A stretch of 64,000 bases of DNA from Ectobius pallidus (taxonomy: Eukaryota; Arthropoda; Insecta; Blattodea; Ectobiidae), in the NCBI GenBank assembly GCA_964059195.1, contig CAXKWD010000009.1:89005432-89069431 (forward strand), written 5' to 3'. Both the position numbers and the translations under genes were made by a program. Every line of letters starts with the position of its first letter. Position 1 is the first letter of the stretch. This document shows positions 1-10,645 of this stretch, in pieces. The notes beneath the pieces were generated by a model that ran no database searches, was not told the origin of the DNA, and was given only the letters and a program-made list of their open reading frames with translations.

Positions 1-1290
1 CTTAAATCTCTCTCCAAATTTGCATCATTATTCGTTCTGTAATAACTGCTTCTAAGCCTATATAGGAACTTCCTATACCCAATTTAACCCTCAAATAATA
101 ACATTCTATTTCTGCGGTTTTTGAAGCGAAGCTCATCGTGAATCCGAGCCACTTGAAATGTAATCTCGTATGGGAGGGATCAAACACTAGAAAGCTGCCA
201 AAAATTGGTTCTCATTTTATGCTTTCTTGGATATATTCTCAAATTTTCAGGTAAAAATTCCATTTATGGGTGGTGTTCTTCTTTTGGAACATGCTTCTAA
301 TGGAAGATGAAATTGCATGTAATAACTTTAGTTGCATTTAGCCGAAATATTCAACACCAAAAACAAAATATCTCAAAAACGATTTGTCTAATTTCGCTTA
401 AATTTAGCACCATTTCCCTTTGATAAAATCTTTACAGTGTGGACTACAATGATTAATATTTCATTTAAAATGATTAACTTGAAGATAAACGTATTTTTTA
501 AAATGCGAATCTAAAACATTATACTGTCATTATCAAAGCAGGTAGGCTCTGGGGTCACTAAGGTCCATCCTTTAGTATTTGATCTCAGATTTAAGAAACA
601 AATCGCATATACCAAAAAAATTCATCACTTATTGTTAAAATATATGTTAGTATACCGTTGAGCTCTGACAACAAACTAAAATAAAATAAAATAAATACTG
701 TAATTGAGACCATCAACTCAACCAACAACCTTAATTTTATGCCTAGGCTTTCGATACTCTTGTATTAATCATTTTCAGGGCATCTTGTTAAGCAAACCTA
801 GTTGTATTAATATTAAACATTAAAACGGCATGGCCTTCTAGTTCTGTTGATGTGATAAAACAATTAAACGCTTTAAAAAATTATTAAAAGCATTGAACAT
901 TAAACAACAAACTAAATAAATATTAACGGACATTTTGAACATCATATGAATGAATGAATATCAATCCTTTAAGAGCTGTTAGCTCAACTTTCTTTATTGT
1001 TGCCCTTGGGATGCCCAACCTATTACAGATCTTGATGAAAATTGTCGGGATTGTACAGTGTTCGCCTATGAAAAGCCCAAATATTTCATCATTTTCGAGG
1101 TGGTACTTATCTTTATAATACAGGCTAGTAGGCTGGTATATGGCATTCGTTTAATCATTTACACAACCTTGGTAGGAATGATATTTCGCGGCAAGGTTAG
1201 ATTTTCTTTCCGAGGCATATCGAAGGATTGGACGAAAATTTTATATTAACTTTTTCACTGCTACTGACATATGGATGCATCTCTTCAAGA
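1..1290. other. No gene recognised
   Basis: AT-rich DNA with only short chance ORFs of about 60 codons on either strand and no recognisable protein motif. The one structured part is the repeat at 655-800, listed separately. Confidence 0.6.
655..800 (-). repeat. Diverged copy of the CCTAGG/GAAAG dispersed repeat
   Basis: Read on the minus strand this stretch has GATGCCCTGA, a short potential stem, then CGAAAGCCTAGGCAT. The same order of blocks occurs near 40856-40925 (minus) and 42545-42600 (plus), and in looser form in the inverted repeat near 24359-24412. The flank also shares a GAGCTC/ATAAAATAA-rich stretch with the 40.8-kb copy. It is one member of a dispersed family, and the core shown at the other loci (CTGANGA) is mutated here to CTGAAAA. 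Confidence 0.4.
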
Positions 1291-1479
1291 TATACAGTTG
1301 TTTCACGTACGCGTTTGCCAATCATGCGGGTTTCTGTGTCGCGGCGGCTACAGCTCCCGAGCCATCGGGTGAAATATCTACGCAAATAAAGCCGCTAATG
1401 GCGTAATGATTCAGGTTCTCACAACTACAGTTAAAATTGCAATGAAAATAACCACGTACATCTTCATAAGGAATTTTGG

Positions 1480-1665
1480 ACATGTCCTCCTCTTGCATCC
1501 ACACAACAATGGCACCTCTTTAGGAAATTTTCTTTTTCTCGCATAAGTTCATCTTCCGAGATAGAGTTTATTTTCCTTGTAATATTGTCTTGACGTTCTT
1601 CTAATATATGGGGGTTTGACCTATACACTTTATTTTTCAAGTTCCCCCATAAATAACAGTCACAT
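1480..1665 (-). pseudogene. Tc1/mariner transposase C-terminus (left arm)
   Basis: The minus strand reads CDCYLWGNLKNKVYRSNPHI, then a helical stretch with ISEDELMR and NFLKRC, ending near CVDARGGH. The CDxxLWGxxKxKVY block followed by a basic helix and a final C-(V/I)-x-x-GGH is the C-terminal signature of Tc1/mariner transposases close to the DD41D group. The catalytic domain upstream is absent. The arm joins its inverted partner instead of continuing into the rest of the gene. Confidence 0.7.
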
Positions 1666-1673
1666 AGCCTACT

Positions 1674-1800
1674 GTTAGAAGAACTTAAAGACGATATCAC
1701 AAGAGAAATTAACTCTATCTCGGAAGCTGAACTTTTGCGCGTGAAAGAAAATTTCCTAAAAAGGTTCGAGTGTTATGTCAATGCAAGAGGAGGACATTAA
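1674..1800 (+). pseudogene. Tc1/mariner transposase C-terminus (right arm)
   Basis: The plus strand reads LLEELKDDITREINSIS, then LRVKENFLKRFECYVNARGGH and a stop at 1798-1800. It is the same protein end as in the left arm, with several substitutions, and it begins about 20 codons further downstream. It cannot make a functional transposase. The divergence between arms shows the palindrome is old or has not been homogenised. Confidence 0.7.
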
Positions 1801-1990
1801 CCAGAACTCTTGTGATAAGTGGTTATTTTCATTGTAATTTTAATTGTAATTAGGAGAACCTGAATCATTACACCGTTTAGCGGCTTTATTTGCATAGATA
1901 TTTCTCCCGATCGCTAGGGAGTTGGAGCTGTGAACCCCACGACGCAGACACCCGCATGATTGGCCAACACGTACGTGAAACGCACTGTAT

Positions 1991-3388
1991 AAAAGAAACA
2001 GTAATCCTTTATGTAAAATGAGGACTTTTTATCCACTTGGTTACAATTATCATCCATGGAAAACAGCTATTCCACTGAAACTATCCTCAATGATTTCAAA
2101 CTTAGAGCCCACCGATGGTTTCACTTGATGGTTGATAATGAAAACATATAAATCCGGCTCTGAAAGGATTAAGTATATGTCAATATGAATATTCTGGTGT
2201 AAGACTTGCATTGTCTATTACATAAAAATTTCTCATTGTATGTACTTCAGTTATAGTCTGGGGTGTTCTTCTAAGCATGTTCTTCTGTGTCTCATCAGTT
2301 CATCACGCTTGTTTCTTCGCTCTATTATGCGATGGAATGTTATGGAAATATTCTATCAGTTAATTGGAATATTTCACCCATGGTTTGATGGTATCCATCA
2401 TTTGAACATTCCGCTTCCAATCTCTGGTAGATTATTTCAATTTATTTTTTCCGTTCTCGTATTCGTTGACATGTCTGATAATGAATTTTGTCTCCGGGAG
2501 GTAAAATTTATAAAACAGTACGTTAAGGCTTGCCTGTCAGATTGAACTATTCCCAGTATAGACACCTGTCCAATACAGGAACCTGTGGTCCCACTTCACT
2601 TGAAATTCGGAGAGAGCGGTACGGTGCTGCTCTCTATTAACAGGTAGTGAACCTAATTAAATAACGCTACGTGGTCAGTGTTCAGCTAAACAAATCGATT
2701 AGAGACCACCCTAATGGATGTTAGTTCCGCATCCACCAAGTGGGCCTTGTTTCTAATGCATATAAAGTCGATTATGCAATACACAGGAAATAGCATTGTC
2801 GACCTTACTCTGTAATGACTTTAGGTCGCTTGTGAGTTGCGCTGAAAATATACATTTTTTGGAGACCACCATAGTGTTAATGCCGACAATGCAATTTTGT
2901 ACCTGTGGCGAGGATAGAGGGAGAGGGAACCCTGGTTAGTTAATTGAGTGTATGTGAATTTATATTGTATACAAATTCAAACGTACGAGTTTTGGATAAT
3001 AGAGGGATTACGTGTACAATTTAAAGGCAGACCAATGTAGAAAACTTCGTTATGAGTCTGCAAAGCGTAAATGTACGTCTATATGATGAATTATTAACAC
3101 ACTCTTTTATTCTAACCTACTCAGCATTTCTGTGAATGCAGAGGTATGTTCTCTAATGAGACAGTATGGGAACAAGTGGAATAATAGTATATTGTGTAGG
3201 CCTACTAAGTCGAGACAGAAGGAATAGGCGGGATTCTCAGAATAACTCCCTCCACCGACCAATCCTTCTTTCTGTTCTCCCGCTGCGTCTCAACAAACTT
3301 GAACACCATCACAGTAGCTTACTCGAACATAGCTCGAACATAGTAGGATGAGAAAGTGTAGCACTATATAGTGTTAATGTTATTACTT
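1991..3388. other. No gene recognised
   Basis: Only chance ORFs up to about 100 codons (for example 2240-2545) with no motif on either strand. GAGACCACC occurs twice, near 2700 and 2860, and a short inverted pair GCATTGTCG/CGACAATGC lies near 2795 and 2882. I could assign no function. Confidence 0.5.
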
Positions 3389-3847
3389 CAGTGATATTAT
3401 TTTCAAATGTACAGAATATTTTAAGATATTAATTTAATTAATAAATTAATAGTTTGAAAATTAATTTAAAATAATTATTAAATAAACTTCTTTAGTTGCG
3501 TTATTTTCATAAACCTGGGCTATTTACTTTTCAAATGGACAGATTATTTCAATATATTAATTTAATTAATAATCTGACATAATTAATAAATTAATAGTAG
3601 TTTCAATTTAATTATTAAATTATTAGTTTGAAAATTAATTTAAAATAATTATTAAATAAACTTCTTTAGTTGCGTTCTTTTCATAAACCTACGCTATTTA
3701 CTTTTCAAATGGACAGAATATTTCAAGACATTAATTTAATTAATAAATTAATAGTTTGAAAATTAATTTAAAATAATTATTAAATAAACTTCTATAGTTG
3801 CGTTATTTTCATAAACCTACGCTATTTACTGGAAAATAATATCACAG
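3389..3847. repeat. MITE-like element with internal tandem repeats
   Basis: The stretch begins with GTGATATTATTTTC and ends with GAAAATAATATCAC, a perfect 14-bp inverted pair. Between them are three head-to-tail units starting at about 3401, 3529 and 3703. The outer two are 128 bp. The middle is 174 bp because of an internal AT-rich expansion. Each unit carries TTTCAAATGGACAGA-like, TTAATTTAATTAATAAATTA and CTTCTTTAGTTGCGTT-like blocks. There is no coding capacity. A foldback or non-autonomous DNA transposon is likely; I found no convincing target duplication. Confidence 0.55.
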
Positions 3848-4420
3848 TTCATTAATTAATTTTCACATCTTACATTTCGCTTTAAAAAATTAAAACTAAA
3901 CGAATAATTTGTAATATTAATATTCTCACTATAACTTACATCTGATAAATTGTCAATCGTTTATTATAGATATTTTTTGCTATAAAATTACTTTACTGTA
4001 AATTGTAAAACAAAGAATAATTTATTAATTATGTCAGATTGTAGCCTAAAACCGATTTGAGCACGTCACAACAAACAATATTTCATAATTCCTCGTCATT
4101 GCCACTCTCCACGTCAGAAAAGTTACTATAACAATCTAAATTTACCACACATCTTACATTAATGTCGTCCCTTCCTATCTGCTTTGTGGAGGCCTCTTCC
4201 TGGAGTCTCTCAGAATGTGCTACACATTTTCTGTAATCTTCGAATGTAACACTGTCCAGTAACCACAACATCGCTAGACTCGGCAATAACTGACAATCGT
4301 ACAGAGCGAGATACGAGAGCGAGGATCAGGTACATGGAACATAAACAGTTAGGAAAACAACGAAATGGGAAACCCGTCTACACAACCAGAAGGCCTCCTA
4401 TTTTTTCTGCCTTGACTACA
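3848..4420. other. No gene recognised
   Basis: AT-rich DNA. A 67-codon minus-strand ORF (4083-4286) ends in an acidic tail (SDVESGNDEEL) but shows no recognisable domain. Confidence 0.4.
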
Positions 4421-4626
4421 GCCGGTGCCCGCGGCTTCACCCACGTTTATTAATTCAATTGCTAGACTTTTTAAAAATAATTTATTTAACATAAAAATAA
4501 TTAAAACCATGTATTTATTAACATCGTTCTTACATAAGTTGCATCAATTGCATTATTTGTTTTTAGTTGTATTGTTACAATTTAGTACTTAGCACACCGG
4601 GTTGATCGCAGTACAAATTATAGTAA
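4421..4626 (-). mobile_element. Helitron-like 3' end, CTGG-type relic
   Basis: CCGGTGCCCGCGGCTTCACCC is the complement of a Helitron-style 3' end (hairpin CGCGG/GCCGCGGGC plus a short tail). The AATTGCTAGAC block that follows matches the relic at 38980-39050. The terminal tetranucleotide is damaged. The relic directly abuts the complete element starting at 4627. Confidence 0.4.
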
Positions 4627-5012
4627 TCTATATATATAAAAATGAATGTATGTGTGTGTGTGTCCTTTATGCATTACTACACCATTCATCCAATCGCCAT
4701 GAAACTTTGGGAAGTTGTTGAGTGCATTCCCGGGAAGGTTTCTGGCATATTACATTTTTAATTTTTCGTTTTGTTCGTGAGTTATGAGTGAAAAACGGGC
4801 AAAAAACGTGTATTTTTTGCGTTTTCGAAGCATCGTTTACAGTAATACCATTCAATGTCAAATCAATTACAGTAGGCTTTGGCTATTTTTGTCATTCCTT
4901 GGACATAAAACTATCGCGATCGCTTGAATGTTGTAGCTCACGCTGGTCGATTCATTTGTTTATAATGTCAAGGCACGCAGACATATGAAATTTTCAACCT
5001 ACACCGAAGAGG

Positions 5013-5048
<36 letters not shown>

Positions 5049-5296
5049 ATTATAGGGATAATCAATATTAGCCTAAATATGGTCAAACGTTGTTCGATTT
5101 GGACGAAACTCACTATACAGGGGTTTTCTGGGCCAAGGACCTCGAATCTGAGGTCGCTTTTACCAGTCGACGCTATCTAATCGTGGTATGTAATTCACGT
5201 GATTTAGGTGTTAATAAAATAATGATTTAACTATTATGCTCTTAATTTTTAATTTTTGAAATAATTATTGCGTGCGAAGCCGCGGGCACATGCTAG
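4627..5296 (+). mobile_element. Non-autonomous Helitron-like element
   Basis: The 670-bp element starts TCTATATATATAAAAATG and ends GAAGCCGCGGGCACATGCTAG. It lies between A (4626) and T (5297), fitting the Helitron rules: 5' TC, 3' CTRR, a subterminal GC hairpin, and insertion between A and T without target duplication. No Rep/helicase sequence is present, so it would depend on another copy. It includes an (ATT)n tract. Copies or parts lie at 5560-5835, 6440-6884, 27590-27827, 43777-44299 and 63573-64000. The family assignment rests on end structure, not on a protein. Confidence 0.7.
5013..5047. repeat. (ATT)n microsatellite
   Basis: About eleven ATT units inside the Helitron-like element. 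The other copies lack this long tract at the same place, so it expanded after insertion or in this lineage. Confidence 0.9.
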
Positions 5297-5559
5297 TACA
5301 ATATAAAAGGACCGATATGATGCAAAAAGCAAACTGCTTTCCTCATTTAGAGTTAAGATTTATGGATTGTTTGAATTTCCAACTCTTAAACAACTCATTG
5401 CCATTGGAGAAGCACGGTTTCCGAAGATAGGGTTCTACAACTTCAAGTGATTGTTCTTCTTGGCTTTAAGTTCACGATTGCTCAATTTCAGCTATGAATC
5501 GAGGAACGTGAGATTCATAATTCTTCTTTCCCAGTTGCTATGGCTACTGGGCCACCAGC

Positions 5560-5835
5560 AACTAATTTCACAATTGGAAAGTACTTTCGAAATCTGGTGT
5601 TTCGATAGCCATAGAAATCGCGTTTTTTGCCTGTTTTTCACTCATAACTCGCGAACGAGAGTGAAAATTGAGAACATATTCGAACAACAAATTTCGAGTG
5701 CATTCAGACCCTTCAGTCCAGTTTTGTTTAAAATCTCAGGTCTCTGCCTATTGTACACTTGGGTGGGCATAACACACAGACACATAGGCCTACATAGACA
5801 CATACACAAACACTTTCTCTTGTCATATAGACTAA
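5560..5835 (-). mobile_element. Helitron-like 5' fragment
   Basis: The plus strand shows TTTTTTGCCTG, CACTCATAACTCGCGAACGA, CCCTTCAGTCCA and AAAATCTCAGGTCTCTGCC. The same order occurs in the 5' half of the minus-strand Helitron at 43777-44299. Its 5' end would lie near 5832, where the complement reads AGTCTATATGACAAG. The 3' hairpin and CTAG end are missing, so the copy is truncated. Confidence 0.55.
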
Positions 5836-5969
5836 AGCCCGTAGGTCGGGATCTTCTACGTAAGAAAATTGTATACCTACTAGTAAGTATAATATTCAGA
5901 AACATTGGAGAACTTTTCATGAAACTGATTTGATTTGTCTTAATTTATTTCAGTTTATTATAAAAGTAC

Positions 5970-6190
5970 AGAATTTAAGTTTAACTTACGAAATTTACCA
6001 GTTCTTTCTAATTTAATTATGAAGATATTATGGTTGACTGTATCGAAAGCAACTTTTGAATCTAAAAATATACTGAGTCGTTTATCGCCAGCATCTAGTT
6101 CACTCATCACTTTCTGGCTAACTTCAGTCATAGCATTAGGTGCACTTTTACAATTTTGGGAACCGTATTCATTAACATTGAATACATCTT
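5970..6190 (-). pseudogene. LINE reverse transcriptase fragment
   Basis: Translating the minus strand gives MTEVSQKVMSELDAG, then LSIFLDSKVAFDTVNHNIF and IIKLERTGKF. The F-LD-xK-AFDTVNH block followed by a KLER helix is the conserved reverse-transcriptase segment of Jockey/CR1-type non-LTR retrotransposons, where FLDLSKAFDTVNH is typical. Only about 70 codons remain, without the YADD active-site segment. It is 5' and 3' truncated and lies between two Helitron-like pieces. The plus-strand ORF at 6019-6207 is an antisense shadow of it. Confidence 0.75.
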
Positions 6191-6439
6191 ATTTCTGCAG
6201 AGAATAAACTAAAGTATAGAATAAACTATACTTTATGATTTTTTTTACAATTCTGGCGAAATTTGCCATAAGAGTCCATCTGCTATATAAAAACCATCCT
6301 TCGCGCCAGGGCGGGTAACTCGCCCTGTTCGCGCATATGTCATAAACACAGTCAACGCCACCTATCAACAAGATAGTACTCAGTTGTGAGATTAAATGCC
6401 ATAGCAACCGGGCAAAAAAGAGCATTGAATGGATGACTT

Positions 6440-6884
6440 GGACAAAACTAACTAGGCATATGCGGGCTTTTGGGGGCTATGGAACTCGAATCTGAGGTCG
6501 TGTTTCTTTCCGGGCTTCGCGCTTAAATTGTGTAATGTACATCAAAACCGGAATTTTAGTTCTTTTAATTATAAATTGCTTTAATTGTTTATGCATGATT
6601 TGGGCACGGTTCATGAGTCTGTGTTACGTTTCACTGGTTTCATTTCGAAACTTTATGCCCATATGGAAGCACAAGATTCGTTATATTCGTTAAATGATTT
6701 ATATTTGATAAGGAAAGACAGTATAGTTAAGAATACAAATTTGTAATTCATGCAATTTATATAAAACTATGTAAGTATTAATATGTTAAATTTATATTAA
6801 ATTTCTATTAAATGAATTACTTAAATTAAACAACTAGCAGTTGAATAAATAATCTTAGGCGAAGCCGCGGGCACATGCTTCTAG
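6440..6884 (+). mobile_element. Helitron-like 3' half
   Basis: It shares GGAACTCGAATCTGAGGTCG, a TTTTAATTATAAATTG-type stretch and the 3' terminus GGCGAAGCCGCGGGCACATGCT with the element at 4627-5296. The last bases read TGCTTCTAG instead of TGCTAG, so two bases were gained. The 5' TC end is not found. Confidence 0.55.
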
Positions 6885-8224
6885 GCCTATAATTGTCGTT
6901 GTTAATTTAATCTCCAGATTTATGTATAGGATTTACTACAGTTTTTTCAGGCTATTTGGAAAGATTCCTCGAGTTATACTAAGTTATAAATATATTTTAA
7001 TGGTTCTGTATGTAAATTTTGAAGTGCCGGTGAATTCACCTGTACCAGGAAATGCATTATTCTTAGAATATTTTGACATTTATTAGTCTTACAGGAGAGA
7101 GAACTATTTTACTACAATGCAAATCTTACATTTGGTCATGTACATGTAATCACAATTTTCACCATATTCTTTGGCTTAAAAACGTGATAGTGTAACGTTG
7201 GCCGTACTTTATAATATATTTTTCCTCTAATGTATTCGTTCTTGGCACACTTTGTCTAACGTGTAGGTACACCGGGAATAATCTTCTTGCATTTTAAAAC
7301 CTACTGTTTTATGCAACATTTCTCTCCTACTTCCTTCTGCTATTTCTTTATGTTTTGTTTGCTTGCTTAATTTACTTTAATTCACATCCGTTAATAATCC
7401 TTGTAAAACACACGCAGAAAAAAGTTAAAATTAATGGAAGCTAAATCCCTTAACACGGACAGTGATAAATAGAAATCTTAACCGCCTACGTTACCACCGA
7501 CCTAATCCTCAAAGGGGGCAAGAGGGATGAGAAGAAATGGCACCGTCGTTTGTAGAGGGAATTTCATTCTCTCTGAATACATGTTCTGAGGATAGCCCTG
7601 AACATCTATTTCCTGAAGTTACTGCTCCATTATGAAATTGCTTTAGAGGCTGCTGCTACTTATACAGAAAAAAAAGCATAGAGAGAAGAGATTTTAAAAA
7701 GAAGACCCCTGCTTGATGGATACCCCACACCCTAACAGCAAATTGGTTCAACATGTGATCCTTTCTGTACCCCATTACCACATCTTTGTGCACAGAGTGT
7801 AATAAAGGGAAGATGCATTGCTAACCATCCCCACCCTTTTCTACCCTTAACACCACTGTTTATTAGCGCAGGCATGGACAAACCTTCTCTCTCGGGATTA
7901 ATATACTCAGCACCACGCGTACTTCGTCTTCCCTGAGTTGTGTGTACCGAAATCCTGATGTGTGTGCACTACAATGATTGCAGGATTCTCAAAAATTATA
8001 ATCCGTCAAATATGCAGTGCTATCAGGTGATAAAAGAAGAGAAAGCTCTGAAGTATGCTGAGTAGGATGCAGGTTTGAGGAAAAATTTGTTAAAAATCAA
8101 TGCGGAAAAAGTTTGCATAAAAAATGAATAATCTGAAGAATTAGGAGCAATGGTAAAGAGAAGACTGTCGAACATATGAAAATGCAGGAGCCGTAGTTCT
8201 GTTTTAACAAATACATACACACAC
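6885..8224. other. No gene recognised
   Basis: No protein motif, tRNA-like box or clear inverted repeat was seen on either strand. Confidence 0.5.
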
Positions 8225-8425
8225 TTAGTTGGTTGGTTTATGGCTATATAACAACGGGGATGTACTCGGAATTTTGTCCCGCAGGAGTTCTTTTACATGC
8301 CAGTAAATCTACTAATATGGGCCTGTCACATTTATGCACACATAATGCCATCGACCTGGGCCGGGATCGAACCCGCAAGAAAGCCAGCGCGATACTAACT
8401 GCGCCATCCAGATTGACTACATACA
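8225..8425 (-). mobile_element. tRNA-derived SINE
   Basis: On the minus strand a tRNA-like head contains TGGCGCAGTTAGTATCGCG (A-box region) and GCGGGTTCGATCCCGG (perfect B-box region), followed by the body GATTTACTGGCATGTAAAAG and AACTCCTGCGGGACAAAATT. These are the internal RNA polymerase III promoter elements of tRNA-derived SINEs. The body block TAAAAGAACTCC recurs in the SINE at 18105-18300, whose head differs, so the two families share a body module. No A-tail remains visible. Confidence 0.75.
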
Positions 8426-8449
8426 CTTATAATTTGATAGTAATGCTAA

Positions 8450-8600
8450 TAGCCGCCATGGGAGTATAGGTAGCAGAGGCTATTTGCCTTCCACCCTGGC
8501 GGTCCGGGTTCGATTCCCGGTCGGCAGGTTATCAGTAAAGAAAAATCCCCGGGTTCAGGGCTGGATATCACCCATGAAAATTATGAGCTATATTAAAAAG
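8450..8600 (+). mobile_element. tRNA-derived SINE
   Basis: GGTAGCAGAGGC resembles an A box and CCGGGTTCGATTCCCGG contains a perfect B box, spaced as in a tRNA. The following AAAATCCCCGGGTTCAGGGC block resembles one at 19455-19490. It lies 30 bp from, and opposite in direction to, the SINE at 8225-8425, so the two heads face each other. Confidence 0.65.
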
Positions 8601-8844
8601 CCTTAAATTAAAGTGGTGACTCCTAGAATAGGGTATAGGGCATTCACAATAGATCAATTAAGGTCGCAGTGTTGAGAAGTCGAAGGGCTTACACTACCCC
8701 TGTTTCATCTATTTTGTCTAATAGCCAATTTGAAAAGTTAAAAAAGTTGAGAAATTGTTTGAAAGAATTGTTTTTCGAATATTATTTGGATAATAATTAT
8801 AAGTCAGTCACTGTTGTATATAAATAGAAAACTAAATCAGTCTT

Positions 8845-9025
8845 GCCTGGTGAACAATGAAGATTGGCATCAGGTTAAAAAAAAAAACTGAATTTGCACT
8901 CCATGCAACACAGCCTCTTATTCTACAGTATATCAGAATGTGAAACGAGAAAGGTGAATTGCCCATGCTTAGGATAAAGAAAGTTGTGAGAATGCATTAC
9001 TTTTACTTGGGTTGTATCCTTCGGG
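8845..9025 (+). repeat. Internal relic of the Harbinger-like family
   Basis: It contains CTTGCCTGGTGAACAATGAA, TATCAGAATGTGAAACGAGA, GCCCATGCTTAGGATAAAGA and ATCCTTCGGGGATGCGA, the order seen in the middle of the elements at 22841-24262 and 37628-38336. The ends with CTTCCTCTGCC are missing. Confidence 0.6.
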
Positions 9026-10088
9026 GATGCGAAATCTGGACAGAATACGGGAAGATAAAAGTTTCTGAACTGTATAAAAACTAACTTTTCCGGATTTCGG
9101 TCGACACTTAACTTCGGCCTTAATATTGTTTGTATCTGTAACTATTGCTCCAAAATATTTCATTTTCTTCACTTGTTCGAATCAATCACCGGTGGCGCAT
9201 TAGTTTGACCTTTCATGGCCTTTTACTAGTATATGAAATAACCTAGTTTTCTCGAGGACGTAATTGGAACCTTAATTTACGGTACTATAATAGTTTCCCT
9301 CATAAGAAAATGAAATGTATGGACACAAAAAGAAGCGAGATCTGAAGAATCGTGATAACGAAATGACCGTCTTACATCAGACCTATATGCTTTGTTTTGT
9401 ATTCAGACATGTTGAAAATTGTCTACCTTGCATTTTGTTTTCGCGCGGGTAAATTATTATTCACCTCATTTTTATTTCTAATTGTCTGCTTCTCGCAGTT
9501 CTTCATCGAGTTTTCATCACCTGGGCTTGATGTAATTTCTCTGCTGCAACATCATTTTTCACGCTCATCTGAGCTCTTTTAATTCTTATGTTTAATTTCC
9601 TTCTCCTCACACCTCCTCGTGTACAAGTTTATCTTGAATCAACTTGGTCTCACAGTCTTGAACTAATTAACAGCTGAGCTAAACAAACGCCTATCAACTT
9701 GCAGTAAACCCGAGGAATAACAACAGACTGCTGCTGAGAAATCCAAGGACGGCAACTGCACAAACTTTAGCGAAAAGCAGCTAACTCTAAGCATAGTATT
9801 TCAATCTAAACAAGTAATTTTATAAGTTAAGCATTTGGGATAGTAGTTTCTTAAGGTTATTAGGCTAAGAACATTGTAAACTCGAACTCTCCCCTTCCTA
9901 CTGTAGATTGTTATCATTAATGAGGGGATAAATGTTGAATAAATTACCAACTTATGTTCCACTAAGATTCAGTCGTAGTTTCCGCAAATTACATCGGCTG
10001 AAATTAATGGCTAGTAGGGCAATATAATAGCATAATTCAACAATTTCCTTCTTCGAAGTTTATGTTAAGAGCAAGTTTGGTTTTGAAC
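9026..10088. other. No gene recognised
   Basis: No coding similarity or repeat structure identified. Confidence 0.5.
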
Positions 10089-10645
10089 TACGAGGGTCAT
10101 TTCAAATGTTCTGCACACTGTAAGATAAAATTAAAGAAAATAATTTATTTTGCAAAATACCTTCACAGGCCTTCAATAAAACCTTCATTCTTGCTTATGA
10201 CAGCTTCACAACGTTTTGGCAAATTCTGTATTCCGGATAGGGCACCTTCATTGTTGAGCTGTCTGATTACTCAGGTCACCTCACTGGAAGCTTCATCAAT
10301 TGTAAAAAAATGTTTTCCAAGTCTATGGATGGGAAAGACTTCTCCACCCATCATACAGTCCTGATTTGAGCCCACCAGACTTTGATTTGTTTCCCAAATT
10401 GAAGGAACCACTCCATGGAAAACGTTTTGTTACAATTGATGAAGCTTCCAGTGAGGTGACCTGAGTAATCAGACAGCTCAACAATGAAGGTGCCCTATGC
10501 GGAATACAAAATTTTCCAAAACGTTGGGAAGCTGTCATAATCAAGAACGAAGATATATTGAAGGCCTGTAAAGATATTTTGCAAAATTAATTATTTTCTT
10601 CCATTCTAACTTACAGTGTGCAGAACTTTTGAAATGACCCTCGTA
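10089..10645. mobile_element. Palindromic mariner element with TA duplication
   Basis: TA at 10089-10090 is followed by CGAGGGTCATTTCAAA. The right end mirrors this, TTTGAAATGACCCTCG, then TA at 10644-10645. The arms (about 10091-10321 and 10412-10643) are roughly nine-tenths identical as reverse complements and each encodes the transposase C-terminus. The 90-bp centre belongs only to the plus-strand copy. TA duplication and TIRs are mariner hallmarks. Both arms share one in-frame stop, which implies a defective parent or homogenised arms. Confidence 0.85.
10336..10590 (+). pseudogene. Mariner transposase C-terminus
   Basis: The plus strand reads HPSYSPDLSPPDFDLFPKLK, then EPLHGKRFVTIDEASSEV, a stop, and NFPKRWEAVIIKNEDILKA. 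YSPDLxPxDFxLFPxLK is the mariner block holding the last catalytic aspartate, and FPKRWEAV is the C-terminal helix. The left arm repeats the last 75 codons inverted. The catalytic core before HPSYSPDL is gone. Confidence 0.8.

Larger units (their letters stand above)
1291..1990. mobile_element. Palindromic Tc1/mariner-type element
   Basis: Two inverted arms, about 1291-1605 and 1674-1990, start with the same GTTTCACGTACG block and run inward as imperfect reverse complements. Both encode the C-terminal part of the same transposase, in opposite directions (next two entries). The 68-bp centre is unpaired and continues the minus-strand copy only. An ordinary mariner has one transposase between short inverted ends, so this is a head-to-head fusion of two 3' ends. 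It is plausibly a snap-back or aberrant transposition product. I see no clear TA duplication at the ends. Confidence 0.75.

Noticed and set aside
2240..2545. 101-codon plus ORF with hydrophobic stretches
   Set aside because: AT-rich DNA readily gives hydrophobic codons, and no conserved motif was found on either strand.
4083..4286. 67-codon minus ORF with an acidic C-terminus
   Set aside because: The SDVESGNDEEL tail is suggestive of a transposase or nuclear protein end but there is no domain upstream to support it.
5451..5933. 160-codon plus ORF
   Set aside because: Its second half overlaps a minus-strand Helitron-like fragment (5560-5835), and the translation has no domain.
8450..8530. 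Possible genuine tRNA gene (perfect B box)
   Set aside because: The A-box arm and acceptor pairing are poor and a SINE-like body follows, so it is a tRNA-derived SINE head.
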